Source of the DNA: Aldrovandia affinis
Lineage: Eukaryota; Chordata; Actinopteri; Notacanthiformes; Halosauridae
Assembly (NCBI GenBank): GCA_029706075.1
Contig: JAINUG010000147.1
Span: 314,501-378,500, forward strand
DNA length: 64,000 nucleotides
Direction: 5' to 3'
Numbering within the stretch: the first letter of the stretch is position 1; each line of letters opens with the position of its first letter. The position numbers were made by a program, and so were the translations under genes. The notes below the pieces were generated by a model. The model did no database searches. It was not told where the DNA came from and saw only the letters and a list, made by a program, of their open reading frames with translations. Of this stretch, positions 26,796-42,174 are shown one piece after another.

Positions 26796-27121
26796 GAATT
26801 GGACACAGAGTTCAGTGAAAAGTTCTGTTTGAACATTTCTGTGACAAAGAACAAGATACTTTTTGCCAGATCCTGTTCAGTTTAAACTAAAACTTCAAGT
26901 AAAAGGTTGTTAGACCCTTACAAAGCTTAAAGGACTACACCCATCAAAATCCCCAATTCCAGAGTTTTATATCAGATATCATTTTGTTAGTCCAGTGTGT
27001 CAATACAATTATGGAAAATGTGGTCACTGTTGTTTTGTGATAATTTATTATTTCAATTTCAAGACCTCCTGCCCAACAGGTTTCATACTTTTTTATTCAA
27101 GAAAACAATACATAACATCAG

Positions 27122-27125
<4 letters not shown>

Positions 27126-27156
<31 letters not shown>
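27126..27156. repeat. (TA)n microsatellite
   Basis: About 31 bp of TA dinucleotide. Confidence 0.95.
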
Positions 27157-27159
<3 letters not shown>

Positions 27160-27496
27160 TATACATAATTCAAGACAACCCAAGTTCCATCACAAAACTT
27201 CATTGGAGATATATATTTTTTGTTATGATAACCAGGAAAGACCTTAAACTTGGGAACAGTTTTTGCAAACTTGGACTTGTGTCCATAAAATCTAGCATTA
27301 AGAAGAATTAAACATTACTAAACATTCAAGAGGTTTATTGTCATCACTTTCAAATCAGACAATTTTGTAAAAATATTGATTTGTTTCAAACTGATAAATG
27401 TATTGTTCCAAATGAAAGATTTGTGTGGAGAAACAATTTGTACAAAACAAGTTTGCATGCCAACAGATACAATTTTCAAAGTTAACTTTGAGGGTG

Positions 27497-27638
27497 TCCT
27501 GCGATGGATTGGCAACCCGTCCAGGCTGTATTCCAGCCTCTGTATTCCTGCCTCTCGTCCAATGCATGCTGGGATAGGCTCCAGCCCCCCCGCAACCCTG
27601 ACCAGCAATAAGCTGGTTAGACAATGAATGAATGAATG
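27497..27638 (+). mobile_element. 5'-truncated LINE (L2-type) 3' end insertion
   Basis: A 142-bp unit with the common fish LINE tail phrases cctgcgatggattggc, atgcatgctgggataggc and ctccagcccccc, ending in a (TGAA)n tail. It is flanked by a perfect 13-bp target-site duplication, aactttgagggtg, at 27,484-27,496 and 27,639-27,651. Both the tail repeat and the duplication are hallmarks of target-primed reverse transcription. The insertion is relatively young because the duplication is intact. Confidence 0.85.
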
Positions 27639-27784
27639 AACTTTGAGGGTGAGTAATTATATGTTAACAAGATTTGAATAACACCAACTTGCTTAAAAAT
27701 ATGATATGGGATAAAATACCAGATGGAATCAGTTGCATCCATACATTTCTTTAGCCATTTCACTTTAAATGTATTCTTAACATC

Positions 27785-28313
27785 CACAAAATAGAATGTT
27801 TTTGTTTTTTTGAGTGCTGATGTCTATTTTTCCATATCACATTTGTAAAGATCTTATTCATCACCTTTCAAGTGAACTCATGAACAAAGAGAGCTGGATA
27901 TACAGATCATCATCAGCTTTCATTAACTCAAACCTAAAATAGAAATATATTTTTGGAGCTAACAATTAAGGATTAACTTTCTCATAACCTTCTTTTGGAG
28001 ATCAATTTTGAGTCTGTCTGACCAAATCATTTTTAGATATATGAATGCCAGGGTACTTAACACAGGATTTAACAGGAATGTTACCTATTGAGGTATTATC
28101 CTTGTTAATTAAACATAGTATCTCACCTTTAGGGATATTAAGTCTTAAGCCTTTAAGCTGAAGCAAAGTATCTATCAATTTGATTGCATGTTGAATCAGA
28201 TCTCTATCCTGAGATGTGTCGTCTGCTGACTGTGATATTTTTATTAATTGGCCAAAACCAGAAATGCCTTTAATGTCAGGACTATTAAAAACGCTCAATG
28301 AAAGAAGTTTCAC
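27785..28313 (-). pseudogene. L1-type LINE reverse transcriptase remnant
   Basis: The minus strand from 28,313 reads SGFGQLIKISQSADDTS (ADD is the catalytic core of the reverse transcriptase). It continues LIQHAIKLIDTLLQLKGLRLNIPKGEILCL, then NIPVKSCVKYPGIHISKNDL, the order of the L1/Tx1 RT palm and thumb. Beyond 28,002 the frame breaks, but further pieces (KIYFYF, LFMSS, KNKNILF) suggest the remnant extends toward 27,785. No flanking end or poly(A) tail is identified. Confidence 0.75.
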
Positions 28314-29039
28314 TATAATCAGAAATAACAGCTTTCATGAATATATATTTTTTCTGCTGTGTCATGACGTCATAACGTGTGTGATTAGATGCTGATCTTC
28401 CACGTGGCTGATGATGTCCCTGTTTTAATTGTTATAATTCTCGCGCCATTAACGCTAGGCACGTCATTCAAACTGTAAATGGTAAAGTTTGTTTTGGAAT
28501 GCTTAAAGCCCTTGGTTTGAACACATTTCCCCCATGCAGAAAATATTGGATACCTTTTATGTGGACTCGTTGAAAGAGAGACCCTCTTGGCAGGGTTCGC
28601 TGGTTAGGTATGTCACTTTCATAGGGTTATTGGAAAGTCAATTACTAATTAAACTAACGTGCATGTTAGTTTATGTATTTTCATCAAAGCCACATACTGT
28701 ATATTAAAATGTGCTTTCATAAATGTTGTTTCAGAATTCCCTTTCTCTTTGACTAGTACCACATTCTAAATAAAATATGAACCATGTTTATTGCATAGCG
28801 TTCCATCTGTTCATATGTGGCCATTAAAACCTCACCAAACTACCACATAATGCCCTGTGTTTGAGTTAAGAGGTGGCCTCGCTGGACAAAAAGCAAACTA
28901 ATTATCACACACGAAACAGTGCCTAATGTTTTTATTTGGGGTCTTGCACAGCGCTTAATGTAAGCGCTAAACTTTGTAACGCAGTTCTGTAGCTTGTGTT
29001 GGAGCTTCCCAAGATGATGCCACAGGCCCTTTCTGGACT
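28314..29039. other. Intergenic DNA, no gene seen
   Basis: AT-rich. A stretch at 28,890-28,980 shares phrases with about 23,240-23,300 and may be a low-copy repeat. Confidence 0.4.
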
Positions 29040-30540
29040 CACTCAATCTCTTTAGTTAATTGTTTTGTCAGACATCTGTGCCAGGCTGGGGATGCGTATT
29101 CTAGTCCAGGGTGAATGCACCCACAGTAAATCGCAACAAGGTCGTCCATGCTGGCTCAAAAATGTTTATGCTTTGGATGTCATAGTTTGAATTTCCTCAT
29201 TCCACTGTTGGCTTTTTGTATTAGGAGGCCAAGTATTTGTATTTTGACAGCGTTGTAAATTATTAAACACTTTCCTGCAAGGCTGAGCCACACGCTCAAA
29301 GGAGTATTTGAAAAGGTGATGATTATGCAATTGTACTTTTGGGGGTTGAGTGCCATATTGCTGGTTTGAACCCACGCATCAAGATTGTCTAGACATGGTT
29401 AAGGTGAGGTGATTGCATTTCAATTGCAGACATGAACCAAGTTTAGGTCATCCATATTTCCACTGGTTGTTGTCATTTCGGGCAGCACTGACAATGATGG
29501 CCGGAAGAATGATGCCTGTCCCATGCCTCTCGAATGTTCTTCCCAATCCGACTAGCTGCTTTGGTAGCATACTCGTTTTTGTGTTGACACAAAACTGTAT
29601 AGCCAGGTCACCATAGCAGGTTTCACCCCTAGCTCTATGAGACACTCCATGGCTATAATTTGTCAACTTTTTGAATTCTTTGGAGAATGCGGTTGTGATT
29701 AAAGTGCAAACATTCGTTGGTGTGTCCGAAGCCTTATATATCACATCCATGTGGTTAACAAGAGTATGGGTGGTCAATCTTTCCACCAGCTCCCAAACTG
29801 CAGCAAGTCGAGATTTGGCATAATATCATTTTTTACCCACAATGGTGCAAAGCTTTTTTTGGAGAGCTGCGGTATTAATGATATTGGGCAAAGCTGGCCA
29901 ATAGAGGTGGTATTGGAATGTAGCATTGGGGATGTTACAGATTGGTTCACTCAGTTTGCAAGCTCTAGAAGGATTCTTTGGGGGACACCACCAGGACCTA
30001 AGGTTTTGTGTGTTTTAACTGCTCTCAATTTCTCGTACGCCTCCCAGAACTGAATTTCTGCAGTGGGTTGGGTCGCTGGTAAGAAGGCCGGTAGTGATGT
30101 GACGTCCAATGGTGGGAGTGTCGGGCTGACACATGCTAACTGTTTGTTTATAGTGTTTGCAATGTTGACTTTGTCGTCAGGGTCACAGCTGAGGATATGG
30201 ATTTTAAGTTGTTGTTTTTTATTTCACGCTATGGATTTTATTTCTTTGTGCCATCGTCAAGGATTTTTTTCTTTTTTCAGGTAGAAAATCTGTTTTGGAT
30301 AGTACGTCATTTTAGCCTTGTTTATTACCCTTTGCATTTTGTTGTGGTAGTACTGAGTGAGTGGGGTTTCTCTTCCTCTTCGAACACGTTGTGTTCATTG
30401 TGTTGAATAAAATGGTGATGTTTTCAAGGTGTAATCAGGTGCATCTCTCACCTCTATAACCTTGTCCCTGGTATTGTTCTTCATGACCTGTGTATGTCCA
30501 CTTCCCCAACTGTAAGGATTCATTTTGTTTTAATTAGGCA
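29040..30540 (-). pseudogene. Non-LTR retrotransposon ORF2 remnant (reverse transcriptase)
   Basis: On the minus strand, translated pieces appear in the order of a non-LTR reverse transcriptase. First comes VNIANTINKQLACV, then LRAVKTHKTLGPGGVPQRILLELAN (family: KAPGPDGIPNRILKE), then CPISLIPQLSK. NLDLLQFG follows, then NMDDLNLVH at the catalytic YVDDL position. ALNPQKYNCI and IYCGCIHPGLEYASPAWH come last (family: SYIRPLLEYACPVWH). Several stops and frame changes separate them, so it is a long-dead copy of about 1.5 kb. The family resembles the teleost I/Jockey/Nimb-like group, but I cannot place it exactly. Confidence 0.8.
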
Positions 30541-31861
30541 ATAGGTACACATTTTTGATTTGATTTAGTTCATTGGGGGCAGTACCTTCCAAAAGGGGTG
30601 CCTTTTGGGGGGGAAATGGTGGTTTTGAGTTTGGATGGTGGCTGCTGTTGGGCAAGGTAGCCATTTTGTTTTGTTGATTGACTGTCTGTCAATCAGGCTA
30701 GATATAATTTATTCAAAAATGACATCACCATGCCCATACAGTAGGATGCTGTATATCCCAGGTGAAAATAGACTTAAAAGAGAGCAGTCTTTTATGTTTA
30801 CTAATGGATTTGCTTGCCAAAAAAATGAGTTTTATTGATACAAAGCAATATTTACCAGAGAAATCATCTTAATTTGAATCCATGGGAATACTCCTTTGAA
30901 ACAGTTTTTTCTTTGCTTGCACCTAAAGATGTTTGCCATTGTCTGCTAAGCTTTCTATAATGATCATTTACAGTTATGGACATCCATTCCCCTATATACA
31001 GTGTAACATAATTTTTTACAGTACATTTAAAACAGATATCTTGTATGTAGTGGTGGGCAAGTGAGGCTTCCTGGGCCAACCATAGTGTTTTGCTGAGTAA
31101 GGAATAGCCTTTTGAATAGATCATATGGGATCATATTGAATAGATCATATCTCTACCCATAGGGTATTTAGGCTAATCTCAGGCGGTATTATAACTTGAC
31201 AAAGATTTACAGAAATTACGGTGTGTGAATAGTTTTGAAGTAAAACACGCATGATATCTCTGTTCTGGGGAACAGAGATCAATGTCTCTCTTCTCTTCCA
31301 GGAAGTTGAGCTTCCGGGAATTTCACAGGCTCAATTGGCAGTGAGATCGTGTCCATCTATGGGACGTACATCCACGTTGGCCTCTCCTGTGGCTATGATT
31401 TGCCATCAGGGATACGACAGGCCCGCTGAGGACAGTTGCCAGGTCATCACAAAGTGTTCAACATTGGCTTAAATGTTATTGGAAGGGGCTCAGGCCCAAG
31501 GTGGTTCAATAATAGGTCAGTGGCTGTATGATGTCTCAAGCATCAATATTTACTGCTGCCATGGAAGAAGTTGGTGTTACGGTAGGAGTCATGGAACTCT
31601 ACTGAAGAGAGATGAAGTGGCTAAAGCCCCATAGAGTTCATTGGGCATCACTTAATTTTTGTAAAATGAGAAAATATTTTTCCATAAGGAGCATTTCATT
31701 TTTATTTTATACACATATTATGGCACATTATCAGAGCAAACATGAAAATGGTACTGTGCCAAAATAATCTATATCAATTGGACTTTCTAGTAAAGGTCCA
31801 TACTGTTAGACTGCCAGCCGATGAGTCAAAAATATTGCGCATTGCAACTTATCACTAACTG
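30541..31861. other. Intergenic DNA, no gene confirmed
   Basis: No recognised gene. At 31,310-31,530 one frame gives a coding-looking string broken by a stop (see findings). Confidence 0.35.
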
Positions 31862-32292
31862 TTACCTGAAATGAGGGCAGAGCGATAGGACTCAGGTGCA
31901 GAGACAAGGCAGGAGGCAGGAATTCAAACAAACTAATAGTTTACTTAAACACTGAAGAAACCTAACAAACTAAAGTTCAATAAAACACTGAGGAAATAAA
32001 ACAAACTAAAGGTTCAATAAAACACTGAATAAATTAAACAAACTTAGGTTCAATGAAACACTGAGAAAAAACTAACAAACAAAGCTAAGGTCTAAACTGT
32101 AAATGGCTGGACTAACATAGAGGCAAACCAACCATTCAAAACAGAACACAGATTACAGAAAACAGGCAGGTTAAATAAGGCACAAAACAAGACAGGTGAA
32201 ATTCCTAAAACAATCAAACAATCAACTAATATAACAATTAAACAATAGTTAGTCCACTGCTGCTCTCTGGCGGCAAGCAGGAGCCGTGACAG
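31862..32292. repeat. Interspersed repeat with internal tandem units
   Basis: An element-like block opening with phrases such as gactcaggtgcagagacaaggcagg and closing with ctctggcggcaagcaggagccgtgac. Inside, at about 31,930-32,085, a unit of about 38 bp (caaactaaaggttcaataaaacactga) repeats roughly four times with drift. This layout recurs in fish interspersed repeats; class unknown. Confidence 0.55.
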
Positions 32293-32850
32293 TCATAAAA
32301 TTAATTTGCTAGTGATAGATTATAGTTAATTCAACAACTAAGATATTACAGATATTAATACATGAATTTGTGATACCCACCATTTGTCAGGTTAGGTATA
32401 GCTTGGAAGTTTTGGGCAGCTAACGTTAGCCTTGCCACCTCTGGTTAAATAGTTGTCACCATGTTTCTGTAAAATCATATATAGTTAGGTTAGCTAGCTA
32501 AATGGCTAACCAGCAATAAATTGAGCTAGAAAGGTATCTAGTAAGCTAACTTGTGATTTGAATTTCCAATGGATGTATTTCAATGGTGGACTTCTATACT
32601 TATGGGTCTTTGTCTCTGCTGCTAAGGACCTGGGAGTTCAGTCACACAGATGTCCAACTTCTTCCATGGCACAGTTTAAAAATGTTTTTGCCCATTTTGG
32701 TATTCACAGGATTTCAGAAATCTGTGGATGTCCCCCTAACATACCCTTTTTGGTTTGTATCAATGGAGTATCACGTGATAGAGGCCTTATGGGAAGTCCA
32801 TCACATTATCTAAATTGCCAGTTGGACAGATAGAGATATCTTGCTTTTGT

Positions 32851-33017
32851 GGTTCTGTGTGGCTCAGTTGGTAGAGCACAGCGTTGGCAATGCTTAGGTT
32901 GTGGGTTCAATTCCCACTGGGGCCACATATACTGAAAGATGTATGCATTCACTACTGTAAGTCGCTTTGGATAAAAGCGTCCGCTAAATGGTGTATGTTA
33001 TGTTAAATGGTGTATGT
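32851..33017 (+). repeat. tRNA-derived SINE, salmonid/teleost type
   Basis: Head has RNA polymerase III box A (tggctcagttggtagagc) and box B (ggttcaattcc). The tRNA-unrelated part contains ctgtaagtcgctttggat and gcgtccgctaaatg, and a short tandem tail taaatggtgtatgtt follows. The promoter boxes are well kept. It is a SINE and not a free tRNA gene, because the acceptor-stem pairing is lost. A second copy lies inverted in rps16 intron 4. Confidence 0.9.
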
Positions 33018-33569
33018 TTTGTGATCTTAAAACTCAAGTTAAGACATGTTATGTTACCCTGTAGCTCACACTTCTTCACTGCACAAACAAGTCTCAAAAT
33101 AAACAATTTCACACCAGAGGATCATTCATGTCACAATAAGGGATCAAACTATTTGTTTTGTTTAGTGTTTTCATGCCGTGAGGATGAACAACGAGTACTG
33201 TATGAACAACCAAAAAATGTGTGTATTTTAACAAAACAGTCCTACGTGGCCTTTAATTAGGGACAGGTGTTGGAATTTAGCCTTTGGCTATAAACACGTA
33301 ATGCAATGCATCTGATGCTTGTTTTTTTAACATTGAAACAATTATTTTGCTATGTCCCTGGCAAATAAACAAATAAATAAATAATTACATCATCAAAGAT
33401 ATCGCTGAGCTGAAACCAAGAAAATGCATGTGTGAACTTTTTACCCCACATGAAAAACAAATGAGAGGGACATTTTCTAGACTGCAGAATGGAATTAAAA
33501 AAGCAAGCCTTTGATACATGACATTTTTTTTTCTGTTTAATAAGCAGCCCACAAAGACTGCTTCCCCCT

Positions 33570-33583
33570 GTTTCCATGGCGAC
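33570..33583. promoter_or_regulatory. RFX X-box-like site
   Basis: GTTTCCATGGCGAC differs at two positions from the palindromic X-box GTTGCCATGGCAAC. It sits in a short GC-rich patch (33,540-33,660). Single-motif evidence only. Confidence 0.25.
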
Positions 33584-35439
33584 CGCGCTACTGTATTCCA
33601 CACAAACCCGAGACACCTCCCCCACCAGGCTCTGGCACAGGGAGAAACTTCAATTACCGGCAATGCTTTTTCACCTGCAGCAGCACCTAGTATGGTCAAA
33701 TGAAACAATATTGTAACCCTGAGCAACTCATTGCTGTAAATCTGAGCCGCGCTGTCTTGCGCTCAGTGTACTGCACTAAGACAAGGTCGTGCGGTCACAT
33801 CTTGGACGGTGGAGTGGAAACGTGCATATATGGTATGGTTTTTAATAAGCTTCGGAGTTTTGTGGGGGCGTATTGTAGCCATGTATCCCAGAATTCGCTC
33901 TTGACAGCAGAACGTACGGTAGAAACTCCCTCCTCCAATGGACTGGGTTTTGGGGGAGCGGCTCTCCACTGTTTAAGTAAAAAATGCCTTTCGTCTTCTT
34001 GTTATAAACCAAGTAGGTTATATAGCGATTCCACAGGCCCTTTGCTCCTCAAAGCAGCTGCTGAAATGCCATACCGAAACAGAACATTTCAATTTAGATC
34101 CTTGTGTGGTCTGGAAAGTGTAAGGATAGCCTGACAGTTATCAATGTAGGAAGAACATATAGGTGTGTGTGTTTGTGTGTGTGTGTGTGTGTAACACTAC
34201 CTGAGAAAAAAAATCATCCAATCAAAATGGTCTTCTCTGCAGCCTTGATGTGTTCTGTAATCAGCAGAAGTGGAGAAGCTTTGCTGACTTCCAGCTCAAA
34301 TGGAGTAATTATCCTCCCCCTGACTCAGCAGATAATCGGTCATTTGTCTTTAACTTGTGAAGCCTCTAAAGCTCTGTCTTGGTAAATACAATTCTCTCTG
34401 AAAAGCCTTTCAAAAGCCACACTGTAGATATCATAGAGCCCCAAAATGAAAACCAAGATGTGAGTCTAGCAGGTGTTCTGTCAGTCAGTGACAGGTGGAT
34501 TTTTATATGTACAGTTCTCACAGTCACCAGATTTTAGTCTTGCTGAATGAGGTTGCCAACACTCCCAGAGATAGCAGGCAACTGTGAAACTACATAACAA
34601 TAATTGAATATTCGGCACATACAGCCTCTGTCACACTCAAAGCAGTCACTAAGGAACTGATTGTTGCAGGGTTTTTTTTTGTTTGTTTTTTTGGGAGAGG
34701 GGTCACACTTTACATGAAGTGTATATTCCTACATTTCTAAATCCTTGATGAAACATGCACAATGCCTCAACTACCACGTAACAGGATAGCACCATTATAA
34801 AACATTGAGTATTTGTGCAGGAATTTAGGGTTGGCCTTAAATCAAGTAATGTCACTCATCATAACATTTGCTTAGGAATAACTTTAAAGTACAGATACAG
34901 TTGATTTGTAAAGATGCTATTATATTTGAATGAAGTTGTTATACATCACCCATTAAGGCTTTAGGACAACAGACTTAAGCCAGATAAAAGAAACGTCACA
35001 CAGCATTCTCAGTCAAACACATCTCCTGTGCAGCCTACACTGAGATTGACACCTTAACCATTTCCAATGGTCCTTAGAAGACTACGGACCCTTGAGTTTG
35101 AATATGGATAACCTCCAATCAGAGGAACACAAACATGGCTGCCCCTTGCACCCTAGCCTGCATACTTTAATTAGGAATGCCACGCTATAAATTTACAGGG
35201 AGGGCGAGGCTGTTTGCATGGCCATGCTTTCAAATAACTACTGCGGTGGGTACCGTGCGCCAGCAAGTGCTTTTCAATACCAGGCTGAACAGGGCAGAGG
35301 GGACCCCATCACAGTGATTCCGAGGGCATGGTGCCACAGAGGGATAGATTACATGAACAAATTCTGAACGAATGTATTTGTGGCTCATGCTGTCTGTTTG
35401 CACAGCCAAATATTTGCTGAGCTGGTTGAGGCTAAATAC

Positions 35440-35660
35440 CATGGCTCGAGTATACGATGGCAGTGCACCTGCTTGGGATTCAAACCCAGAACCTTATGAT
35501 CACTTATGAACCGCAATTCCACACCAATGACAAGATCAAAGCATTGTGGGTATCTGTGGTTTGAGAGAGAGCGATGTCTGCCTGACAATAACGGAGGCCA
35601 GGTGCATGTTTGACCAAACAGTTACTGTAACCACTACACTGTACTACACCCTCCTGTCCC
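35440..35660 (-). repeat. Possible tRNA-related SINE
   Basis: Read on the minus strand, a box A-like phrase (agtgtagtggtta) is followed, after some distance, by a box B-like ggtttgaatccc. Spacing is longer than in a tRNA, as if a composite or internally expanded SINE. Confidence 0.3.
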
Positions 35661-36930
35661 CCACCTGCCCATCCCTGTATGGGGAGACACATGGATGAGT
35701 CATGCTCCTGTGTGTGGTTTCCCAAGGTCTTATCTGTCTTTACCCCTCTTCAGCCCCCGAGAATGGCAATGGCATGGACTCTCTGCCCCTTTAGGTAAGA
35801 GAGCGCTCAGTCCTGCTTTCTCCTTCCCCATTACTGGTAGGGGCAGAGCCATTACTCACACTGGCTGTGTTTGCATTAACGCTGTGCTTTATTCCTGTCG
35901 GATTGCCAAATCAAGCTCCTTCCAGGGAAACACCCACATCGCACTCTCGAGGATGCCATGGGGCACCATAATGTTTTGTGCGATAATTCCTCAAATGTTT
36001 AGTACAGCCCTCTCTCTGGCCCTGCCCCCTTTTCCCAGGTCCCAGCCAATCAGATTTAGGTCTTTTGAAATGTGTTTCAAACTTGTCATCTTCGGTTCCC
36101 CACCCCCTCTTCTCCTTGCCAGGATTTTTAAAGCAAGGAATAATGAAGAAAGGCCTTTGTGCGTGTGCGTTTATGTATGGATTAACACTTTTGAAAGTAA
36201 TAGTGATTCATAACTACTGAAGCCCCACTGCTTTTGAAGTCACTGTGAGCATACCAAATAATTTATACTGAGCAAGTGCACAGTGATTTACTCAATGTTT
36301 TTGTTGCATAAATAAAACTTGAAGAACATTTGACAAGTTTGACTGTTTTTGGCCATAATTCCCAAGATTGGATACTTCTGAATGGTCAGGATATTTTCCT
36401 GCGTCATTGTATTTTACACGAGTCCAAAAGTGATGGCTTGTGTTAACATAATTTAGGCTTTTTGATTTAGAATCTGTACAGAATCAGTGTTGTTCATCAA
36501 CGGCACCAACTCTTGGTCCAACCCTGACTGTGGAGCGGTGTCCAAGCTTTTCCCGTTACTGAAATGGATGGTGTATGAAAATAAAGTGCTTTGATTTACT
36601 GTGGTTTATTCCAGCAGTGAAACCCAGCAATGAAGAGGATATAACGTGTGGAGCATCATCATGGAAGATGACAAAATGTGGGAAGCAGTAACAAGGTATA
36701 CAAGTGTTAGATGCAGTCTGGCGCTCTGTCAGATTAATGTTGTACACGTATAAAAAGTCAAGAAAACAATGTCCCTTCCGTGCACGCAAGTATAAACATT
36801 TATCTCCACGTGCAAATTAAGCGTGAATCACCATGAGCTGAACAGGCCTCATTATGCAACATTACAATCCATACGCAAAAGACTAAGATGTTCTTTGGAG
36901 TGTGCTCACATTCCATGAGTGTTAGTGGGT

Positions 36931-36960
36931 GTTTGTGTGTGTGTGTGGGGGGGGGGGGGG
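36931..36960. repeat. GT tract followed by poly-G
   Basis: About 16 bp of GT then a run of about 14 G. The poly-G is a likely site of assembly or polymerase error. Confidence 0.8.
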
Positions 36961-37940
36961 TTGGGGTGTGATGATGTCACGCAGCAGGGTGAAAGAGCTT
37001 AACTGTTGATGGGAAGCAGGCTGCGAGTCGGGTGATAAAAAATCCTAGGACAAGAATGTACGTGAGACAACTGGGCGGGGACTGGCCCCTGAGTCAGCAG
37101 TGTGTGCGTGTGTGTGAGAGAGGATCGTGAGGGCACATCAAAGCAAGAAGTTTACAGGAATTTCCGTACAACAGTTATTATGTCACAAAGTCTTCACAAA
37201 TACTGCAATAACAGGTATCTAAATACGGATTAAGATGACTTCCCCTTTGCCCTTGCGTTCCTGTACAGTTGTTTATAATTACTGTCTTTGTTACTGGTCA
37301 GGATAGAGAGCACTGTGCAAGCAGGAACTTGACAGGTTGCAATTCCATTTTTAACCTTTTCTGATGATTAAATCCACTCAGACTGACTCCACTAAGACTG
37401 ACCAAATAATTCTGCTGTATAATTGTTAGTTTAATTAAAAATGCAAAGAGAATGTTGGTCTTCAGAACAGCAGTAACCAATCTAATGGAATGACCCATCT
37501 CCCCATCCCCCCCTCTCTGATACCTCTGACTTCATGTTTTTCACATATGAGAAGCCAGTTGCTGCTAGCCACTGTGTTGATTAAAAATGTGTTTACTCCC
37601 TGCAGAATTATCATTCATTCTTAATGGTTACAGTGGACTAAACGTCATCTAGGATAAAGCTCTGGACCACACCAGCCACACCTGCAAGCATGGGTCACCA
37701 CCATTTCATAATATTGAAGGGAACAAGTAATCACAAGCAGGGATTAGGTCTCCCTCTCCTGGCAAATAGTGGAATGGTTACAGTGGAGTGGTAGGACATT
37801 TGGTTTCCCCCTACAGGCAAACATCAGTACTGCCACGATTAAAACATTTCATACACCCGAAGCCTTTGGAAATTGTCGTAAAATTGTCCGGCCAAGATAG
37901 CCGTAAATTAGTACAAAATTGTCGCGCAAATGCCCCTGAT

Positions 37941-38083
37941 TTTCGGGTTGTGAATCCCTTTCGGTCTCTCTGTACGGCTGTAGCTGAACCTGGTATGTAT
38001 GTGCCGAATGCTCCTATCATAATGTTATATGTATGACTGTATATAAACTGGAAAAAGTAACTACTGTATTTTTTCAACTTTAG
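37941..38083 (+). promoter_or_regulatory. rps16: rps16 core promoter, TOP start and probable 5' UTR intron
   Basis: The phrase ccctttcggtctctc at about 37,956-37,970 fits a 5' terminal oligopyrimidine start, as expected for ribosomal-protein mRNAs, and resembles the start of mammalian RPS16. A leader exon would run to 37,992, where a good donor (gtatgt) follows. A pyrimidine-rich acceptor, ttttttcaactttag, ends at 38,083, four bases before the ATG. That gives a 91-nt intron in the 5' UTR. Upstream, ccaagatagcc resembles a YY1 site. No TATA box. The leader exon is inferred from signals only. Confidence 0.55.
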
Positions 38084-38087
38084 AAAG

Positions 38088-41330
<3,243 letters not shown>

Positions 41331-41354
41331 AACTGCCACTGTACATTTTCATAT

Positions 41355-41360
41355 AATAAA
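41355..41360 (+). terminator. rps16: rps16 polyadenylation signal
   Basis: AATAAA 25 bp after the stop codon, giving the very short 3' UTR typical of ribosomal-protein genes. Confidence 0.85.
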
Positions 41361-41996
41361 TGGGATGGAACTATTTACTGTCTCTTGATTTGATTTGGTC
41401 TGCTTGGAGAACGTGTGTTGTGTTTTGGGAAAGCATTGTCTCCTGTGCTCCCTTGTGAGAAAGAGTATGCACTTGCATTGTCAATTATTTAATTTTATTT
41501 TCTAGAACTTCATGGCACATCTTTGTCTGGATCCAACAACTTGTGAGAGGTCTTTCCTTATTCTGCATGAAAAGCTTGCGCTTTGAAAATGAGAATATCC
41601 GTGAGGTCAAGCGTTCAGATAATTTCATTTACAAATTGCTAATACATTAGCAACTGGTTACCAGAGTATATTTCTGTTTACATTGGTTTCTTGCCTGTAT
41701 CTGCTTTTACATATTGAGTGGGACCAAAATAAGTAAAATTAAATGTTTATGGAAGAAATTGAGACTTATTGAATGTATCTATCTAGGTTTTTATTCTGAA
41801 ATCCATGCACTTTTTTGATATTTTTTTTATTTTTATTTTTATTTTTTTTTTTTTCCTTGCTCATCCCTTCACGCAAACTTATGTAAGGTGCATAAAGCTT
41901 GCCCCCTTGTGGTCAGAAGGATAAAGCAGTGATGTTTCACCAGTAGGTGGTGCTAAAAGACTGACAAGGCAACAATGGGATACTTTAAATCTCAAG
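41361..41996. other. Intergenic spacer downstream of rps16
   Basis: AT-rich with a T-rich low-complexity run at about 41,818-41,855. No gene seen. Confidence 0.5.
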
Positions 41997-42174
41997 CAGT
42001 GTTTCAATCCATTCCTACAGGACACACTGCCCTGCATGTTTTAATTCCAACCACCACCTAATCATGCTCAAGTGATCATTAACAGACGACCGATGCAGAT
42101 GATAGGTTGGGAGCGGAGGTTGGAATTAAAATGTCCAGGGCAGTGTGCTTGTAGGAATGGATTGAGAAGCACTG
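41997..42174. mobile_element. Short foldback MITE, cagtgtttc family
   Basis: Ends cagtgtttcaatccattcc and ggaatggattgagaagcactg are inverted repeats. Further in, cactgccctg/cagggcagtg and attccaacc/ggttggaat also pair, so most of the 178 bp can fold back. The same family occurs at 62,664-62,844 beside myf5. Confidence 0.8.

Larger units (their letters stand above)
33018..37940. other. Intergenic DNA, no gene seen
   Basis: No convincing exons. It contains GT tracts at 34,163-34,192 and 36,931-36,950 (the latter followed by a G run), an RFX-like X-box at 33,570, and a possible minus-strand SINE at about 35,440-35,660. The long open frame at 35,695-36,213 shows no family motif or coding bias. 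Confidence 0.4.

Noticed and set aside
27355..27627. Overlapping open frames on both strands
   Set aside because: They run through the GC-richer LINE tail at 27,497-27,638.
31862..32292. CRISPR-like array (spaced repeats near 32 kb)
   Set aside because: Units are drifting tandem copies without unique spacers, in a vertebrate genome.
32851..32925. tRNA gene
   Set aside because: Box A and box B are present, but the acceptor stem does not pair and the sequence continues into a SINE body and tail.
33700..34134. 144-codon open frame
   Set aside because: No recognisable domain and no splice context; treated as chance.
35695..36213. 172-codon open frame on the plus strand
   Set aside because: No family motif, no codon bias, rich in chance Cys and Ser; no promoter or splice support.
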